Below, piece by piece: positions 55,400-64,000 of a stretch of 64,000 nucleotides of DNA. Position numbers and translations under genes: made by a program. The stretch's first letter is position 1. Each line of letters starts with the position of its first letter. A model generated the notes under the pieces. It searched no databases, had not been told where the DNA came from, and was given only the letters and a program-made list of their open reading frames with translations. The DNA comes from Pandoraea terrigena. Its GTDB lineage: Bacteria > Pseudomonadota > Gammaproteobacteria > Burkholderiales > Burkholderiaceae. Location of the stretch: NCBI RefSeq assembly GCF_902459705.1, contig NZ_CABPRU010000001.1, positions 124,001 to 188,000 on the forward strand, written 5' to 3'.

Positions 55400-55478
55400 C
55401 TGTGGGCAAATCTGTCGATAACCCTGTGGGTAAGCTGTGGTATGCCTGTGACCAAGCTGTGGATTTCCGGTGGGCAAG
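55400..55478. repeat. Array of seven CTGTGG-type direct repeats with helical spacing
   Basis: Units start at 55400, 55412, 55424, 55435, 55446, 55457 and 55468, in steps of 12, 12, 11, 11, 11 and 11. Members include CTGTGGGCAA, CTGTCGATAA, CTGTGGGTAA, CTGTGACCAA and CTGTGGATTT. Two are one base from the DnaA box TGTGGATAA. It lies between the DUF4148-type terminator and uppP. Confidence 0.65.
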
Positions 55479-55662
55479 TCGAACCCCACGGATCCAAGGC
55501 GCCCGTTAGATGGGGGCCGCATGCGCACTTCGCGGCACTTTTGTTGGAGTATCATGCGCGGCAGCCGGTTGCGGGCAGGCAATCGGCGCCGCCGTCATGT
55601 GATTGTCATGAAAACGTCATGCGCCCGGCGTAGGCTCCTTGCCCATTTCACAGGGATTTCGC

Positions 55663-56514
55663 ATGGATTATCTGCAAGTGCTCGTGCTCGCGATTGTGCA
55701 GGGCGTGGCGGAGCTGCTTCCCGTGTCGAGTTCGGCACACGTCATCATGGCCGAGAAGCTGATGGGCCTCGACCCTTCGGCGCCCGCCATGACGTTGTTG
55801 CTCGTCATGCTGCACACCGGCACGATGCTCGCCGTCATCGTCTATTTCTGGGCGTCGTGGCGCGAGCGATATTTCTCGTCGAAGCACGATTTCATGCATA
55901 ACGCGAAGCAAGTCGTCATCGCGACGGGTTTCACGGGCGTGATCGGGCTGGCCTTGATGCTGTTCATCGAGAAGGTCTTGATGCGTGGCTCGGAACACGC
56001 CGAGATCGAGCACCTGTTCGGCAATCTGTACATCATCTCCGGCGGCCTCGCGATGGCGGGCATCCTGATCCTGATGTCGGGCAGCAAGCGCCCGCCGATG
56101 GGCGATCGTCCGTTGCGCGGCGCCGATTCCGCCTGGATCGGCGCGGTGCAGGGTTTGTGCCTGCCGTTCCGGGGTTTCTCGCGCTCGGGGTCGACCATCT
56201 CGACAGGGATGCTGCGCGGGCTCGACAAGATCCGTGTCGAGGAATTCAGCTTCGCGCTTGCGGTGGTGCTCACGCCGCCGGTGATCGCCAAGGAGGCTTA
56301 CCGCCTGTACAAGTCGGGCGGCGCGCAAACGTTTTCCGGCCATTACATGACGGTGCTCGCGCCGAGCCTCGTCGGCATGGTATTCAGCTTTCTCGCGGGT
56401 CTGGTGGCGCTGCGCTGGCTGTCGCGCTGGCTCGAACACGGCCGCTGGTACCTGTTCGGGATCTACTGCCTCGTGGCGTCCGGCATCGTGCTGGCAGCGA
56501 GCCAATATCTGTAA
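55663..56514 (+). CDS. uppP: Undecaprenyl-diphosphatase, UppP/BacA family (variant motifs)
   Basis: 283 residues from the ATG at 55663 (MDYLQVLVLAIVQG); an upstream in-frame start would add 8 residues without a better ribosome site. Eight membrane helices. The two active-site regions are recognisable but altered: QGVAELLPVSSSAH for the usual QG-TE-LP-SSS-GH, and PFRGFSRSGSTISTGML for PGTSRSG-T. The catalytic Glu, Ser and Arg are kept. It recycles the C55 lipid carrier of the cell wall and can give bacitracin tolerance. It differs from the standard family and is the second C55-PP phosphatase in the window after the BcrC-like protein at 19457. Confidence 0.85.
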   Translation: MDYLQVLVLAIVQGVAELLPVSSSAHVIMAEKLMGLDPSAPAMTLLLVMLHTGTMLAVIVYFWASWRERYFSSKHDFMHNAKQVVIATGFTGVIGLALMLFIEKVLMRGSEHAEIEHLFGNLYIISGGLAMAGILILMSGSKRPPMGDRPLRGADSAWIGAVQGLCLPFRGFSRSGSTISTGMLRGLDKIRVEEFSFALAVVLTPPVIAKEAYRLYKSGGAQTFSGHYMTVLAPSLVGMVFSFLAGLVALRWLSRWLEHGRWYLFGIYCLVASGIVLAASQYL

Positions 56515-56518
56515 GGTG

Positions 56519-56656
56519 ATGCCGCGCGAGGGCGGCCTGTCAGGCGCAGCCCTCGCAGCGCTTGCAAAGGTATTCGATGGCGATATCGCCAGCGCGATGA
56601 TCGCCGCCGGACTCGACGGTCCGCGTGGACGCAACTTCATTAGTGCCACGGCCTGA
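56519..56656 (+). CDS. Possible small ORF (45 residues), unknown
   Basis: An ATG 3 bases past the uppP stop opens a frame MPREGGLSGAALAALAKVFD... ending FISATA. AAGG lies too close to the ATG for a good ribosome site, and no family is recognised. It ends just before a terminator, so it would be part of the uppP transcript. It could be a chance frame or a remnant. Confidence 0.3.
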   Translation: MPREGGLSGAALAALAKVFDGDIASAMIAAGLDGPRGRNFISATA

Positions 56657-56668
56657 TCGTCGGGAACC

Positions 56669-56707
56669 CGGCAGGCCGGCGGATGACGCCCGGCCCGCCG
56701 TTTTTTT
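56669..56707 (+). terminator. Terminator of the uppP transcript
   Basis: CGGCAGGCCGG, a loop of about ten bases, CCGGCCCGCCG (one mismatch) followed by seven T. Confidence 0.85.
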
Positions 56708-56714
56708 GCGCGGC

Positions 56715-56954
56715 TTACTGACCGAAGTAGATCGAACCGGCGCGATTCACGCGGCCCGGGACTTCATAAACCGGGGCAACCGTCGTCGTTTGCGCGGCGG
56801 CAGCCACCGCACGCGGCTGGGCTTGCGTTTGCACCTGCGCTTTCGTCTGGATTTGCTGCGGTTGGGCGGCCGGTTGGGTATTCTCGGCGGCGCTTGCGAC
56901 ACCTGCGCTCAACAGCGCGGCAGCGAAGGCCGAAGCGATAAGACGTGGCTTCAT
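56715..56954 (-). CDS. Small secreted Gln/Ala-rich protein ending in GSIYFGQ
   Basis: 79 residues from the ATG at 56954, with AGGAGA 7 bases upstream; an ATG two codons earlier is too close to that site. Signal peptide 1-22 (LIASAFAAALLSAGVASAAE). The mature part is low in complexity (QPAAQPQQIQTKAQVQTQAQ) and ends VNRAGSIYFGQ, similar to the AGSTYFGS end of the protein at 54925. Probably periplasmic or surface-exposed; function unknown. Confidence 0.72.
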   Translation of the reverse strand: MKPRLIASAFAAALLSAGVASAAENTQPAAQPQQIQTKAQVQTQAQPRAVAAAAQTTTVAPVYEVPGRVNRAGSIYFGQ

Positions 56955-57171
56955 TATCATTTCTCCTGTCTGGCGAGACGTCCACCGTGGGCGTCGTCAT
57001 TGCCGCCAATCTACGCGCACGCAGCGAGGAGAAAAATCTGCTCCCTGAGAAGGGAGTATTGCTGGAATTGAAATAATCAAACGTCGACAAGCGCGATTCA
57101 TCACGCAGGGCAGCGCGCCTGGACGATACGCGCCGAGGTCTTGCCGTCAGTGCCGATCGGCGTCGATGGAC

Positions 57172-57288
57172 TCAGCGACGCGTCACGTGAACTTGCTGAC
57201 GGCGCGTACGCGCGGCACGACTGCGCAAATACGAGGCGGTGAGCAGCGAGGCACTCGCCAGCAGAAGGAAAGAACCGAGGGCAGCCAT
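57172..57288 (-). CDS. Possible single-helix small membrane protein (38 residues)
   Basis: From an ATG with AGGAG 7 bases upstream, the frame reads MAALGSFLLLASASLLTASY then a strongly basic tail (RSRAARTRRQQVHVTRR). This is one membrane helix with positive residues on the inside. The frame extends further upstream to 57366, but the ribosome site favours the short form. No family recognised. Confidence 0.5.
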   Translation of the reverse strand: MAALGSFLLLASASLLTASYLRSRAARTRRQQVHVTRR

Positions 57289-57699
57289 GGCATTGCTCCT
57301 GTACGCGCCGACGTCGTCCGCGGTGCGGTGCACCTTGCGAGCCACGAAGCCGGCTGACTTCATCATGTTGTCACTTTACTGCTGGCGCACTTCGCAATAA
57401 ACCCCGTCAGATCAAACAAACTGTTACGCGCCGCGACATTTCCCGCTAAATCAGGGCGCAATATGCGTCGGCGGCGCGTCCGCTCTTCGTTCCAACGGAA
57501 TTACACCATTGATTTTCAACGGTTTTTCGGAGTCGAGCGGCCGGTTGTGCTTCGTGCCCGCCGCGTTGCGAAAAAACCACGGGTTTTCCCTAGGATTCGC
57601 CCGCGTCAACGTGGCGGACAGCGCGACGCAGCAAAGGCGGCGGCCGGTCAAGCCCGGTCGAGCGATCAGGCGTTCTACCCAAGCCGATGGCGATGTGCG
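57289..57699. other. Intergenic region, weak hairpin only
   Basis: About 410 bases. On the minus strand AAAACC-CGT-GGTTTT followed by TT at about 57572-57588 may be a weak terminator for the DUF445 gene. No convincing gene; the plus-strand open frame is antisense-like and rich in Arg. Confidence 0.4.
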
Positions 57700-58977
57700 T
57701 CAGTGGCCGCGCGCGAGCAGCACAGGCGCCTGGGCAATCAGATAAAGCACAGCGCCAATCAGTCCGCCAACGAGTGTGCCGTTGATGCGGATGTATTGCA
57801 GGTCCTGCCCGACGCTCAGGCGGATCTGCTGTGACAGATGTTCGGCATTCCAGCCATGCACCGTTGCGCGGATGTGCTCCGTCACGAAGTCGGAAAAACC
57901 GGGCGCCATGCGCTCGGCCGCATCCAGTAACTGCGCGTCGAGCGCCTTTCGCAGCGACTCGCTTCGCGCAAGCTCCTGCCCCATCCACGCCGCCGCACCG
58001 ATAATCCTGGCGCCGATCACCGAGTCGTCGCGCGCGAGATCGCGTTTCACCCAGCTTCGCCACTCGTTCCACAGTCCGCTGACATACGCGTTCAACGCGG
58101 TGTCGCCCTTGAGTTGGGTTTTGAAGGCGTCGAGCTTTGCCTGAAAGTCGGCATCATGCTTGAGGCGCTCGATCAACCCGGCCACTGCGCGATCGAACGC
58201 CTGCCGCAGTTGGTGCGATTCGTCAGCTTCCATCTGCGCCAGCAGGCGTGTGACGGCCGCCGAAATCATGTCCGAGCCCTTGTTGCCGATCCACTCCGAT
58301 GGCAGCACCTTCTCTTTCTTCGGATGATCGCTCTTGAGCCAGTCGACGATGCGCGCCGAGATGAATTCGCGTGTCTGTGGTTCGTTCAGGAGTTCGACGA
58401 GGTAGTCGAGCGTCTCGTCGAGCAGTGCTTGATGCCGGCCGTCGCGCGTGAGCGTGTCGAGAATGGCGGCCGCCGATTGCGACAGGTCGAGCCGATCGAT
58501 CATCGTGTCGAGCGCGCGCCGGATGAAGACTTGCACGTTGCGCTCGTCCATCACATCGAGGACGCCGCTGGCGACTTTGACCAGCACCGCGCTCAACTGG
58601 CGCGTGTTCTCGTACGAGCCGAGCCAGTGCGTGACGGCATCGGCCGGATTCTGCTGACGGATGAGCCGAACGACCGAGGGGGTGTCGAGAAATTTCTCGC
58701 GCACGAAACGCGCGAGGCCGTCGCCAAGGGCGTCTTTCTTGCGAATCAGGATGTTCGTATGCCTCGCGAGCCCCGGAATCGGAATGCGCCGGAACAGCGC
58801 TTCGACCGCGAACCAGTCCGCCAGTCCGCCGACCATCGCGGCTTCGGCCGCCGCCCGGATCCAGCCCGTGACGAAGTGCTCCGGCAGGAAGAGCGTGGCG
58901 ACAAAGATCGCCAACGCGGCCAGAAGAAACGACAGGGCGCGACGCTCGGCGCGTTGCAGGGCAAGGGCGGGGTCCAT
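57700..58977 (-). CDS. DUF445 family membrane protein
   Basis: 425 residues. N-terminal helix (LSFLLAALAIFVATLFLPEH) followed by the DUF445 hallmark 'AAEAAMVGGLADWFAVEALF' and RIPIPGLARHTNILIRKKDALG, then a long helical body and a C-terminal membrane helix (LVGGLIGAVLYLIAQAPVLL). Related to YjiN/YheB proteins of unknown role, thought to be anchored at both ends in the inner membrane with a large soluble part. A single gene between the small ORFs and glcB. Confidence 0.88.
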   Translation of the reverse strand: MDPALALQRAERRALSFLLAALAIFVATLFLPEHFVTGWIRAAAEAAMVGGLADWFAVEALFRRIPIPGLARHTNILIRKKDALGDGLARFVREKFLDTPSVVRLIRQQNPADAVTHWLGSYENTRQLSAVLVKVASGVLDVMDERNVQVFIRRALDTMIDRLDLSQSAAAILDTLTRDGRHQALLDETLDYLVELLNEPQTREFISARIVDWLKSDHPKKEKVLPSEWIGNKGSDMISAAVTRLLAQMEADESHQLRQAFDRAVAGLIERLKHDADFQAKLDAFKTQLKGDTALNAYVSGLWNEWRSWVKRDLARDDSVIGARIIGAAAWMGQELARSESLRKALDAQLLDAAERMAPGFSDFVTEHIRATVHGWNAEHLSQQIRLSVGQDLQYIRINGTLVGGLIGAVLYLIAQAPVLLARGH

Positions 58978-59073
58978 GCGCAGCCGACTCCTGAAAATAC
59001 AAGGACGCCCGACAGGTTACCCCGTCGGGCGTCCAATGATAAGCCTCGGACCGGTCGACTTATCGGCGAGCGG

Positions 59074-61254
59074 TTACCCGCGTTGCTTCGCCTTCAGTTC
59101 GAGACGGTACTTGTGCAGCAGCGGCTCGGTGTAGCCGCTGGGCTGCGTCAGACCTTCGAACACCAGGGCGCTGGCTGCCTGGAACGCCAGCGAGTCGTCG
59201 AAGTTCGGCGCCATCGGACGATAGTGCGCGTCGCCCGCGTTCTGTTTGTCGACCACGGCGGCCATGCGCTTGAAGGTCTCTTCGACCTGCTCGCGCGTGA
59301 CGACGCCATGACGTAGCCAGTTCGCCAGGTGCTGGCTCGAAATGCGCAGCGTGGCGCGGTCTTCCATCAGGCCGACGTCGTTGATGTCCGGCACCTTCGA
59401 GCAACCCACGCCCTGATCGATCCAGCGAACGACGTACCCCAGAATGCCCTGCGCGTTGTTCTCGATCTCCTTGCGGATCTCGTCGGCAGACCATTCGGCC
59501 TTGGCCACGACCGGCACCGTCAGCAGGCCCGTGAGCAGCGTGTCGCGCTCCTTCGCGTAGTCGATCTTCTCGAGTTCCTGCTGGACGGCCTGTACGTCGA
59601 CCATGTGATAGTGCAAGGCGTGCAGCGTGGCGGCGGTCGGCGACGGCACCCACGCGGTGTTCGCACCGGCCTTCGGATGCGCGATCTTCTGCTCGAGCAT
59701 GGCTTGCATCAGGTCCGGCATGGCCCACATGCCCTTGCCGATCTGCGCGCGGCCACGCAGGCCGGCGGCCAGACCCACGAGCACGTTGCTCTTCTCGTAG
59801 GCCGTGATCCAGGCCGACGACTTCATGTCGCCCTTGCGCATCATCGGACCGGCTTCCATCGCGGTGTGCATCTCGTCGCCCGTACGATCGAGGAAGCCCG
59901 TGTTGATGAATGCGACGCGCGACGCGGCGGCGGCGATACAGGCCGAGAGGTTCACGCTCGTGCGGCGCTCTTCGTCCATGATGCCCATCTTGAGCGTGTT
60001 GCGCGGCAGGTCATACAGCGCTTCGATGCGCCCGAACAGTTCATCGGCGAAGGCCACTTCGGCCGGACCGTGCATCTTGGGCTTGACGATGTAGATCGAG
60101 CCGGTGCGCGAGTTCAGTCGATGCTTGCGGTCATGCAGCGAGGCGAGCACGGTGACTACGCCGTCGAGAATGCCTTCCGGAATCTCGCGGCCATCGCGAT
60201 CGGTGATCGCCGGGTTGGTCATCAGGTGACCGACGTTGCGGATGAACAGCAGCGAGCGGCCGTGCAGCGTCACGGGCTGGCCGTTGGCGCCGGTGTATTC
60301 ACGGTCGGCGTTCAGGCGGCGCGTGAATGTCTTGCCGCCCTTCTCCACGGCTTCCGTCAGCGTGCCTTGCATCAGGCCGAGCCAGTTGCGATACAGGTCG
60401 ACCTTGTCGTCGGCGTCCACGGCCGCGACCGAGTCTTCGCAGTCGATGATGGTCGTGATGGCGGCTTCGACGAGCACGTCCTTGATGTGCGCCGCGTCGG
60501 TCTTGCCGATCGGGTGGCTGGCATCGAACTGGATCTCGAAGTGCAGGCCGTGGTGCTTGAGCAGCACGGCCGTCGGCGCAGCCGCGTCGCCTTGGTGGCC
60601 GACGAACAGGGCGGGCGTCGCCAGGCCCGTCTCACCCGTCTTCGTCGTGACGACGAGCTTGCCGCTCTCGACGCGGTAGCCGGTGGCGTCCTTGTGCGAG
60701 CCGTTGGCCAGCGGTGCGGCCTGATCGAGGAAGCCGCGCGCGAAGGCAATCACGCGTTCGCCACGCTTCGGGTTGTAGCCGGCGCCCTTCTCCGCGCCGT
60801 CCGTTTCGGGGATGGCGTCGGTGCCGTAGAGCGCGTCGTACAGGCTGCCCCAGCGCGCGTTGGCGGCGTTCAGGGCGTAGCGGGCGTTGGAGAGCGGCAC
60901 CACCAATTGCGGGCCGGCTTGCTCGGCGATCTCATGGTCGACGTCGGCCGTGGTGGCCTTCACGCTGGCCGGCGCGGGCAGCAGGTAACCGATCTTTTCG
61001 AGGAACGCGCGGTAGGCCGCGGCGTCGGCAATGGGGCCCGGGTTGGCGCGATGCCAGGTGTCGAGCTCGCCTTGCAGGCGCTCACGCTCGGCAAGCAGGG
61101 CGCGGTTCTTCGGGGCGAGGTCATGGACGATGGCGTCGAGGCCTTTCCAGAATGCATCGACATCGACGCCGGTGCCCGGCAGGGCTTCCTTTTCGATGAA
61201 CGCGATCAGGTTGTCTGCGACCGTCAGGCCGCCACGCTGGGAAGTGGAAGTCAT
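59074..61254 (-). CDS. glcB: Malate synthase G
   Basis: 726 residues, the G isoform by length and single-chain layout. It joins glyoxylate and acetyl-CoA to malate in the glyoxylate bypass. Visible are the start [20 protein letters not shown], '[16 protein letters not shown]' with catalytic/Mg2+-binding acids, [40 protein letters not shown] and [14 protein letters not shown]. No defects. Its promoter region has the same 14-base palindrome as acnB, so the two genes appear co-regulated. Confidence 0.97.
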   Translation of the reverse strand: MTSTSQRGGLTVADNLIAFIEKEALPGTGVDVDAFWKGLDAIVHDLAPKNRALLAERERLQGELDTWHRANPGPIADAAAYRAFLEKIGYLLPAPASVKATTADVDHEIAEQAGPQLVVPLSNARYALNAANARWGSLYDALYGTDAIPETDGAEKGAGYNPKRGERVIAFARGFLDQAAPLANGSHKDATGYRVESGKLVVTTKTGETGLATPALFVGHQGDAAAPTAVLLKHHGLHFEIQFDASHPIGKTDAAHIKDVLVEAAITTIIDCEDSVAAVDADDKVDLYRNWLGLMQGTLTEAVEKGGKTFTRRLNADREYTGANGQPVTLHGRSLLFIRNVGHLMTNPAITDRDGREIPEGILDGVVTVLASLHDRKHRLNSRTGSIYIVKPKMHGPAEVAFADELFGRIEALYDLPRNTLKMGIMDEERRTSVNLSACIAAAASRVAFINTGFLDRTGDEMHTAMEAGPMMRKGDMKSSAWITAYEKSNVLVGLAAGLRGRAQIGKGMWAMPDLMQAMLEQKIAHPKAGANTAWVPSPTAATLHALHYHMVDVQAVQQELEKIDYAKERDTLLTGLLTVPVVAKAEWSADEIRKEIENNAQGILGYVVRWIDQGVGCSKVPDINDVGLMEDRATLRISSQHLANWLRHGVVTREQVEETFKRMAAVVDKQNAGDAHYRPMAPNFDDSLAFQAASALVFEGLTQPSGYTEPLLHKYRLELKAKQRG

Positions 61255-61368
61255 GATGCTGTACTCGAGTTTGAAAACCAGGTTGACGCGATTTCGTCTG
61301 ACGACCTGGCCGAGACGCGCACGCGGTTGGCGCGCGTTTGACGGCCGGGTTGTCGACGATAAGGGGCA

Positions 61369-61382
61369 GTCTTATATAAGAC
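61369..61382. promoter_or_regulatory. Palindromic operator GTCTTATATAAGAC before glcB
   Basis: Perfect 14-base palindrome 115 bases upstream of the glcB start and identical to the one before acnB. The 61255-61715 gap holds nothing else I can name; it is shared with the divergent pepE. Confidence 0.75.
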
Positions 61383-61715
61383 CTTGAGTGTAATCCTTCT
61401 CTGGCCACTCGGAAACCCGGGATTTCGCCTCGTGATACCGCCGTAGCTTATAGGCGGCATAAGGATTTGCGCATGACATCGGTGCCACGGGGGGTTCCGT
61501 CCGATGCGCAAGGCGCAAGGGGTGGTTGCAGCATTCGGTATGGCATTTCACTTCATGAGAAATTGGGGCGCAGGACGACGCGATGGCTGTTACGCGGGGC
61601 GAGGGGGCCAAGCATCGGTCGAGGCGACGGGTACACTCACCGTTTGCACCGAATGTGCGCGGTGCGCCCGCGCCGGACCGTACCCCCGAAAACATCTGCC
61701 GTGGAGGCATGCGTC

Positions 61716-62429
61716 GTGAAACAGATCTTGATGATGAGCAGTTCCCGCAAGGGCACCCAGGGCTTTCTGGCGCACGCCGACGATCAAGTGCATGCGGTGC
61801 TCAGCGATCGCGTGAAAAGTGTCCTGTTCATACCCTACGCCGGGGGCATCACCTTCAGCTATGACGAGTACGAAGCGCGCGTGAAGCCGACGTTCGACCG
61901 GCTGGGCTATGCCCTTGAGTCGATTCATCACCACAAGGACGCGCGTGCCGCCGTCGAGCAGGCGCAAGCCGTCGTGGTGGGCGGGGGCAATACGTTCGTG
62001 TTGCTCGATCGCATGTACAACGCGGGCATCGTGGGCCTGCTGCGCGAGCGTGTGAACGCGGGGATGCCGTACGTGGGGTGGAGCGCCGGGGCGAACGTGG
62101 TGTGCCCGACCATTCGCACGACCAACGACATGCCGATCGTCGAGCCGCCGACGCTCAAGGCGCTCAACCTGATTCCGTTCCAGGTGAATCCGCACTTCAT
62201 CAGCGGCAAGCCGGCGGGGCACAACGGCGAATCGCGCGAGGAGCGTTTGGCCGAGTACCTGGCGATCAATCCGGACGAGCGCGTCGTTGCCATTCCGGAG
62301 GGCACGGCGCTGCATGTGCAGGGCGAGAACGCCACCGTGCTCGGTGAATTCGACGCGGTGCATTTCAAGCAGGGCGGTGTCGTCGACAAGCTCGCGACGG
62401 GCGGCACGTTTGCGCTGACGTCGATCTGA
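61716..62429 (+). CDS. pepE: Dipeptidase E (peptidase family S51)
   Basis: 237 residues from GTG 61716 (GGAGG upstream), which aligns with the family start (KQILMMSSSRKG...). The nucleophile serine is in VGWSAGANVVCPTIRTTNDMP, a close match to E. coli PepE, with VVVGGGNTFVLL before it and NPHFISGKPAGHNGE supplying the catalytic His region. The cytoplasmic enzyme cleaves Asp-X dipeptides. Divergent from glcB. A longer frame back to 61467 has no family features. Confidence 0.9.
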   Translation: MKQILMMSSSRKGTQGFLAHADDQVHAVLSDRVKSVLFIPYAGGITFSYDEYEARVKPTFDRLGYALESIHHHKDARAAVEQAQAVVVGGGNTFVLLDRMYNAGIVGLLRERVNAGMPYVGWSAGANVVCPTIRTTNDMPIVEPPTLKALNLIPFQVNPHFISGKPAGHNGESREERLAEYLAINPDERVVAIPEGTALHVQGENATVLGEFDAVHFKQGGVVDKLATGGTFALTSI

Positions 62430-62577
62430 TTCGCGCGGATAGCGGCTAGCTTGCAGAGGATTGAGTCGTCCGAAAATTCTGAAATATGACTTTTCGCACC
62501 CTATCGCATTCTGCCGGTGTATTTCCACAGGCAGAATGCGAGGTCAAAATTGGTGCGCGCTTCCCGCTCGGAGCGTG

Positions 62578-63440
62578 ATGAGCGATGACGGAAAATGGGG
62601 ATGCTCCCTTCTGTCATCGGAACGTTTGGTGGAGGGGGAAATAGCACTGAAATACACGGATCTCGCGCTTAACGGAGATCAAAAGAACCGCATCAAGACA
62701 TTGTGTGAGCGAAACAACTATCGAGGGCTTGTTTCTATTGCTTCCGATTACGTTTGGATTCTTGCGGGATGCCTGTTGTCATTGGAGGTGCATCCGCTGC
62801 TGTATCCGTTGTCAGTTCTGATCATCGCTGCCAGACAGCGCGCATTGGCAAGTCTTTTCCATGATGGATCGCATGGAACGCTGTTCAGATCGAAGGCGTT
62901 GAACAGGGTTGTGAGCCGAGTATTTTGCGATTGGCCAATCACGCAATCCATGCTTGCTTATCGGCAATCCCACGTAATCTTGCATCACTCACGATTGGGG
63001 GACGTCAGTCACGATCCTGATTATCGGGAGCTGATGCGCGCAGGGATATATGAGACCCAACGAGGCCCAGACTTCTTCCGGCGATTCATATTGAGCGCGA
63101 TATATGGCCGGTTGACACGCCGCTACATCAAGTCCCTGATTCTGAGTCGCCTGTCTTTTTCCTAGCGCCCAAACGAATCCCGAGTCGAGTCTTGGTCGAT
63201 TCTTGCCTTTCATGCGTCGATGGCCGTGACTGCCTATTCGCAAGGATGGTTCGCGAACCTTATGTTCTTTTGGTGGGTCCCGCTGATCTTGGTTTTTCCA
63301 ATAATCGGCTGGTTCAGCGAATTGTCCAAGCAGACGACGCGTTTTCCGAATGGGATGACAGGTGGGAAGGCATCTTCTCGTCGGATCGGGGCGATCGCGT
63401 GACCTTTGTCGACTTCGTTAGAACACCTCAAACGCCATAA
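62578..63440 (+). pseudogene. Broken fatty-acid desaturase gene in AT-richer DNA
   Basis: The first part (to the TAG at 63163) has two of the three histidine boxes of membrane desaturases, HDGSHG and HVILHHSRLGD, with membrane helices between. The same frame continues past the stop with another helix pair ('GWFANLMFFWWVPLILVFPI' and IGWFSELSKQ), then degrades; the third box HxxHH is missing. So an internal nonsense codon plus later damage has killed the gene. Base composition is clearly lower in GC than in pepE or glcB, which suggests foreign origin. Confidence 0.7.
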
Positions 63441-63481
63441 GTGCGTCGATTAAGGCCTATCTATCAAATTCGCCTCGGAGA

Positions 63482-63790
63482 ATGCGCTTGTCCGATCGCA
63501 CTGCCTACGGACCGGAGATCTGCGCGCTGGTCGCCGCTGTCCTGAACGGCACGATCGGCGTGTTGACGCGGACCGGTTTCGATCAAGGGGCCACGCCCGC
63601 GTTGATCGCCTTCTGGAAATGCTTCGGTGCGTTCGTCGTGGTGTCGCTGCTCTGCGCTTGTCGTCACGAACTCGGCGCGCAAACTGTTCGGCTGGCGTGT
63701 CGCTGGCCCCACTTCGCCTGTCTCGCGTTTCTCGGCATTTTCAGCCTTTATTATTTCGAGACGACGGCGTTCTCGCAGGCGCGCATCACA
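63482..63790 (+). pseudogene. Truncated DMT (EamA) family transporter
   Basis: From the ATG at 63482 about 100 residues match the front of an EamA permease: ALVAAVLNGTIGVLTRTGFD, 'PALIAFWKCFGAFVVVSLL' and FACLAFLGIFSLYYFETTAF. Family similarity ends at FSQAR, exactly where the terminator of the next gene begins, so the remaining two thirds have been deleted. Function lost. Confidence 0.75.
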
Positions 63791-63820
63791 AGGGCCAGGG
63801 GCGACACCGCCCCCGGCCCT
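63791..63820 (-). terminator. Terminator-like hairpin of the right-edge minus-strand gene
   Basis: AGGGCCAGGGGCG, four bases, CGCCCCCGGCCCT (one mismatch): a 13-base stem 37 bases after the next gene's stop. The T run is weak. Confidence 0.65.
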
Positions 63821-63856
63821 CGTGCCGTCAGCGGCAGTGCCGGGATCGATGCGGGA

Positions 63857-64000
63857 TCAGGCTTCGTCGTCGAGCCACGGCACTTCGACGTCGGTCAGGA
63901 AAGCGACCATCGCGAGCGGACGCGCTTCATGGCGGCCGATCTTGCCATCGGCACGATGCCATACCACCTGGAAGGTTTCCGGATACTTGTCGGCAATCAA
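63857..64000 (-). CDS. C-terminal end of an unidentified protein (cut by window edge)
   Basis: 47 residues are visible, reading ADKYPETFQVVWHRADGKIG then a segment ending VPWLDDEA and a stop. Codon use is that of the host and a terminator-like hairpin follows, so it is a real gene. I do not recognise the family from this end. Confidence 0.6.
   Translation of the reverse strand: MIADKYPETFQVVWHRADGKIGRHEARPLAMVAFLTDVEVPWLDDEA

Noticed and set aside
59329-61341. 670-residue open frame opposite glcB
   Set aside because: Antisense to complete malate synthase G; no motif.

Overview
The window is high-GC proteobacterial DNA that fits Burkholderiaceae, most likely Pandoraea. This rests on the mix of DUF4148 and DUF3331 small proteins, a tandem double-length UvrA, an acnB/glcB pair with a shared palindromic operator, and a CdiB/CdiA-type two-partner secretion locus. 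Genus is an inference from gene content; no marker gene such as 16S is present.

Layout. 1-3350: an accessory edge with two LysR regulators, a Bcr/CflA drug exporter and a decayed DUF2274 gene of the kind found beside trbI in Tn4371-type elements. 3426-7741: housekeeping acnB and a DEAD-box helicase. 7813-11545: a Crp-like regulator, a secreted His-rich protein, an O-methyltransferase and a LysR gene, with broken 3'-end copies of the Crp and LysR genes between them. 11577-15352: a LysR-controlled set of HMG-CoA lyase, class III CoA-transferase and MFS carrier. 15474-17873: a P-type H+-ATPase-like pump.

17949-23412: an envelope-stress-like regulon. A PmrA/QseB-type two-component system sits in an operon with a BcrC-like undecaprenyl-pyrophosphatase, a DUF347 membrane protein and a DUF2127 protein. 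Three promoters here (DUF4148 gene, cytochrome b561, the bcrC-like operon) share one direct-repeat operator at the same distance from the -10. After this come tRNA-Leu(GAG), a dCache chemoreceptor, and an RcnR-like Ni/Co sensor with its own operator and an orphan ABC ATPase.

26933-34793: a sulfur amino-acid island: LysR, polar amino-acid ABC transporter, thiol dioxygenase, four-domain rhodanese and cystathionine beta-lyase. 34868-42202: class C beta-lactamase, then a wrecked contact-dependent inhibition locus. In it the front half of a CdiB-like transporter is joined in frame to the rear half of a CdiA-like protein, followed by a putative immunity gene, an IS30 element and fragments of a second CdiA copy. 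42810-48311: DUF3331, NDH-2, TetR, a DadA-like oxidase and an NlpC/P60 lipoprotein.

48553-54640: a SOS-box-controlled 1976-residue tandem UvrA. 54925-61254: small secreted proteins, a repeat array with helical spacing, an UppP variant, DUF445 and malate synthase G. 61716-64000: dipeptidase E, then an AT-richer stretch of broken genes (a fatty-acid desaturase and a DMT transporter), and the end of an unidentified minus-strand gene.
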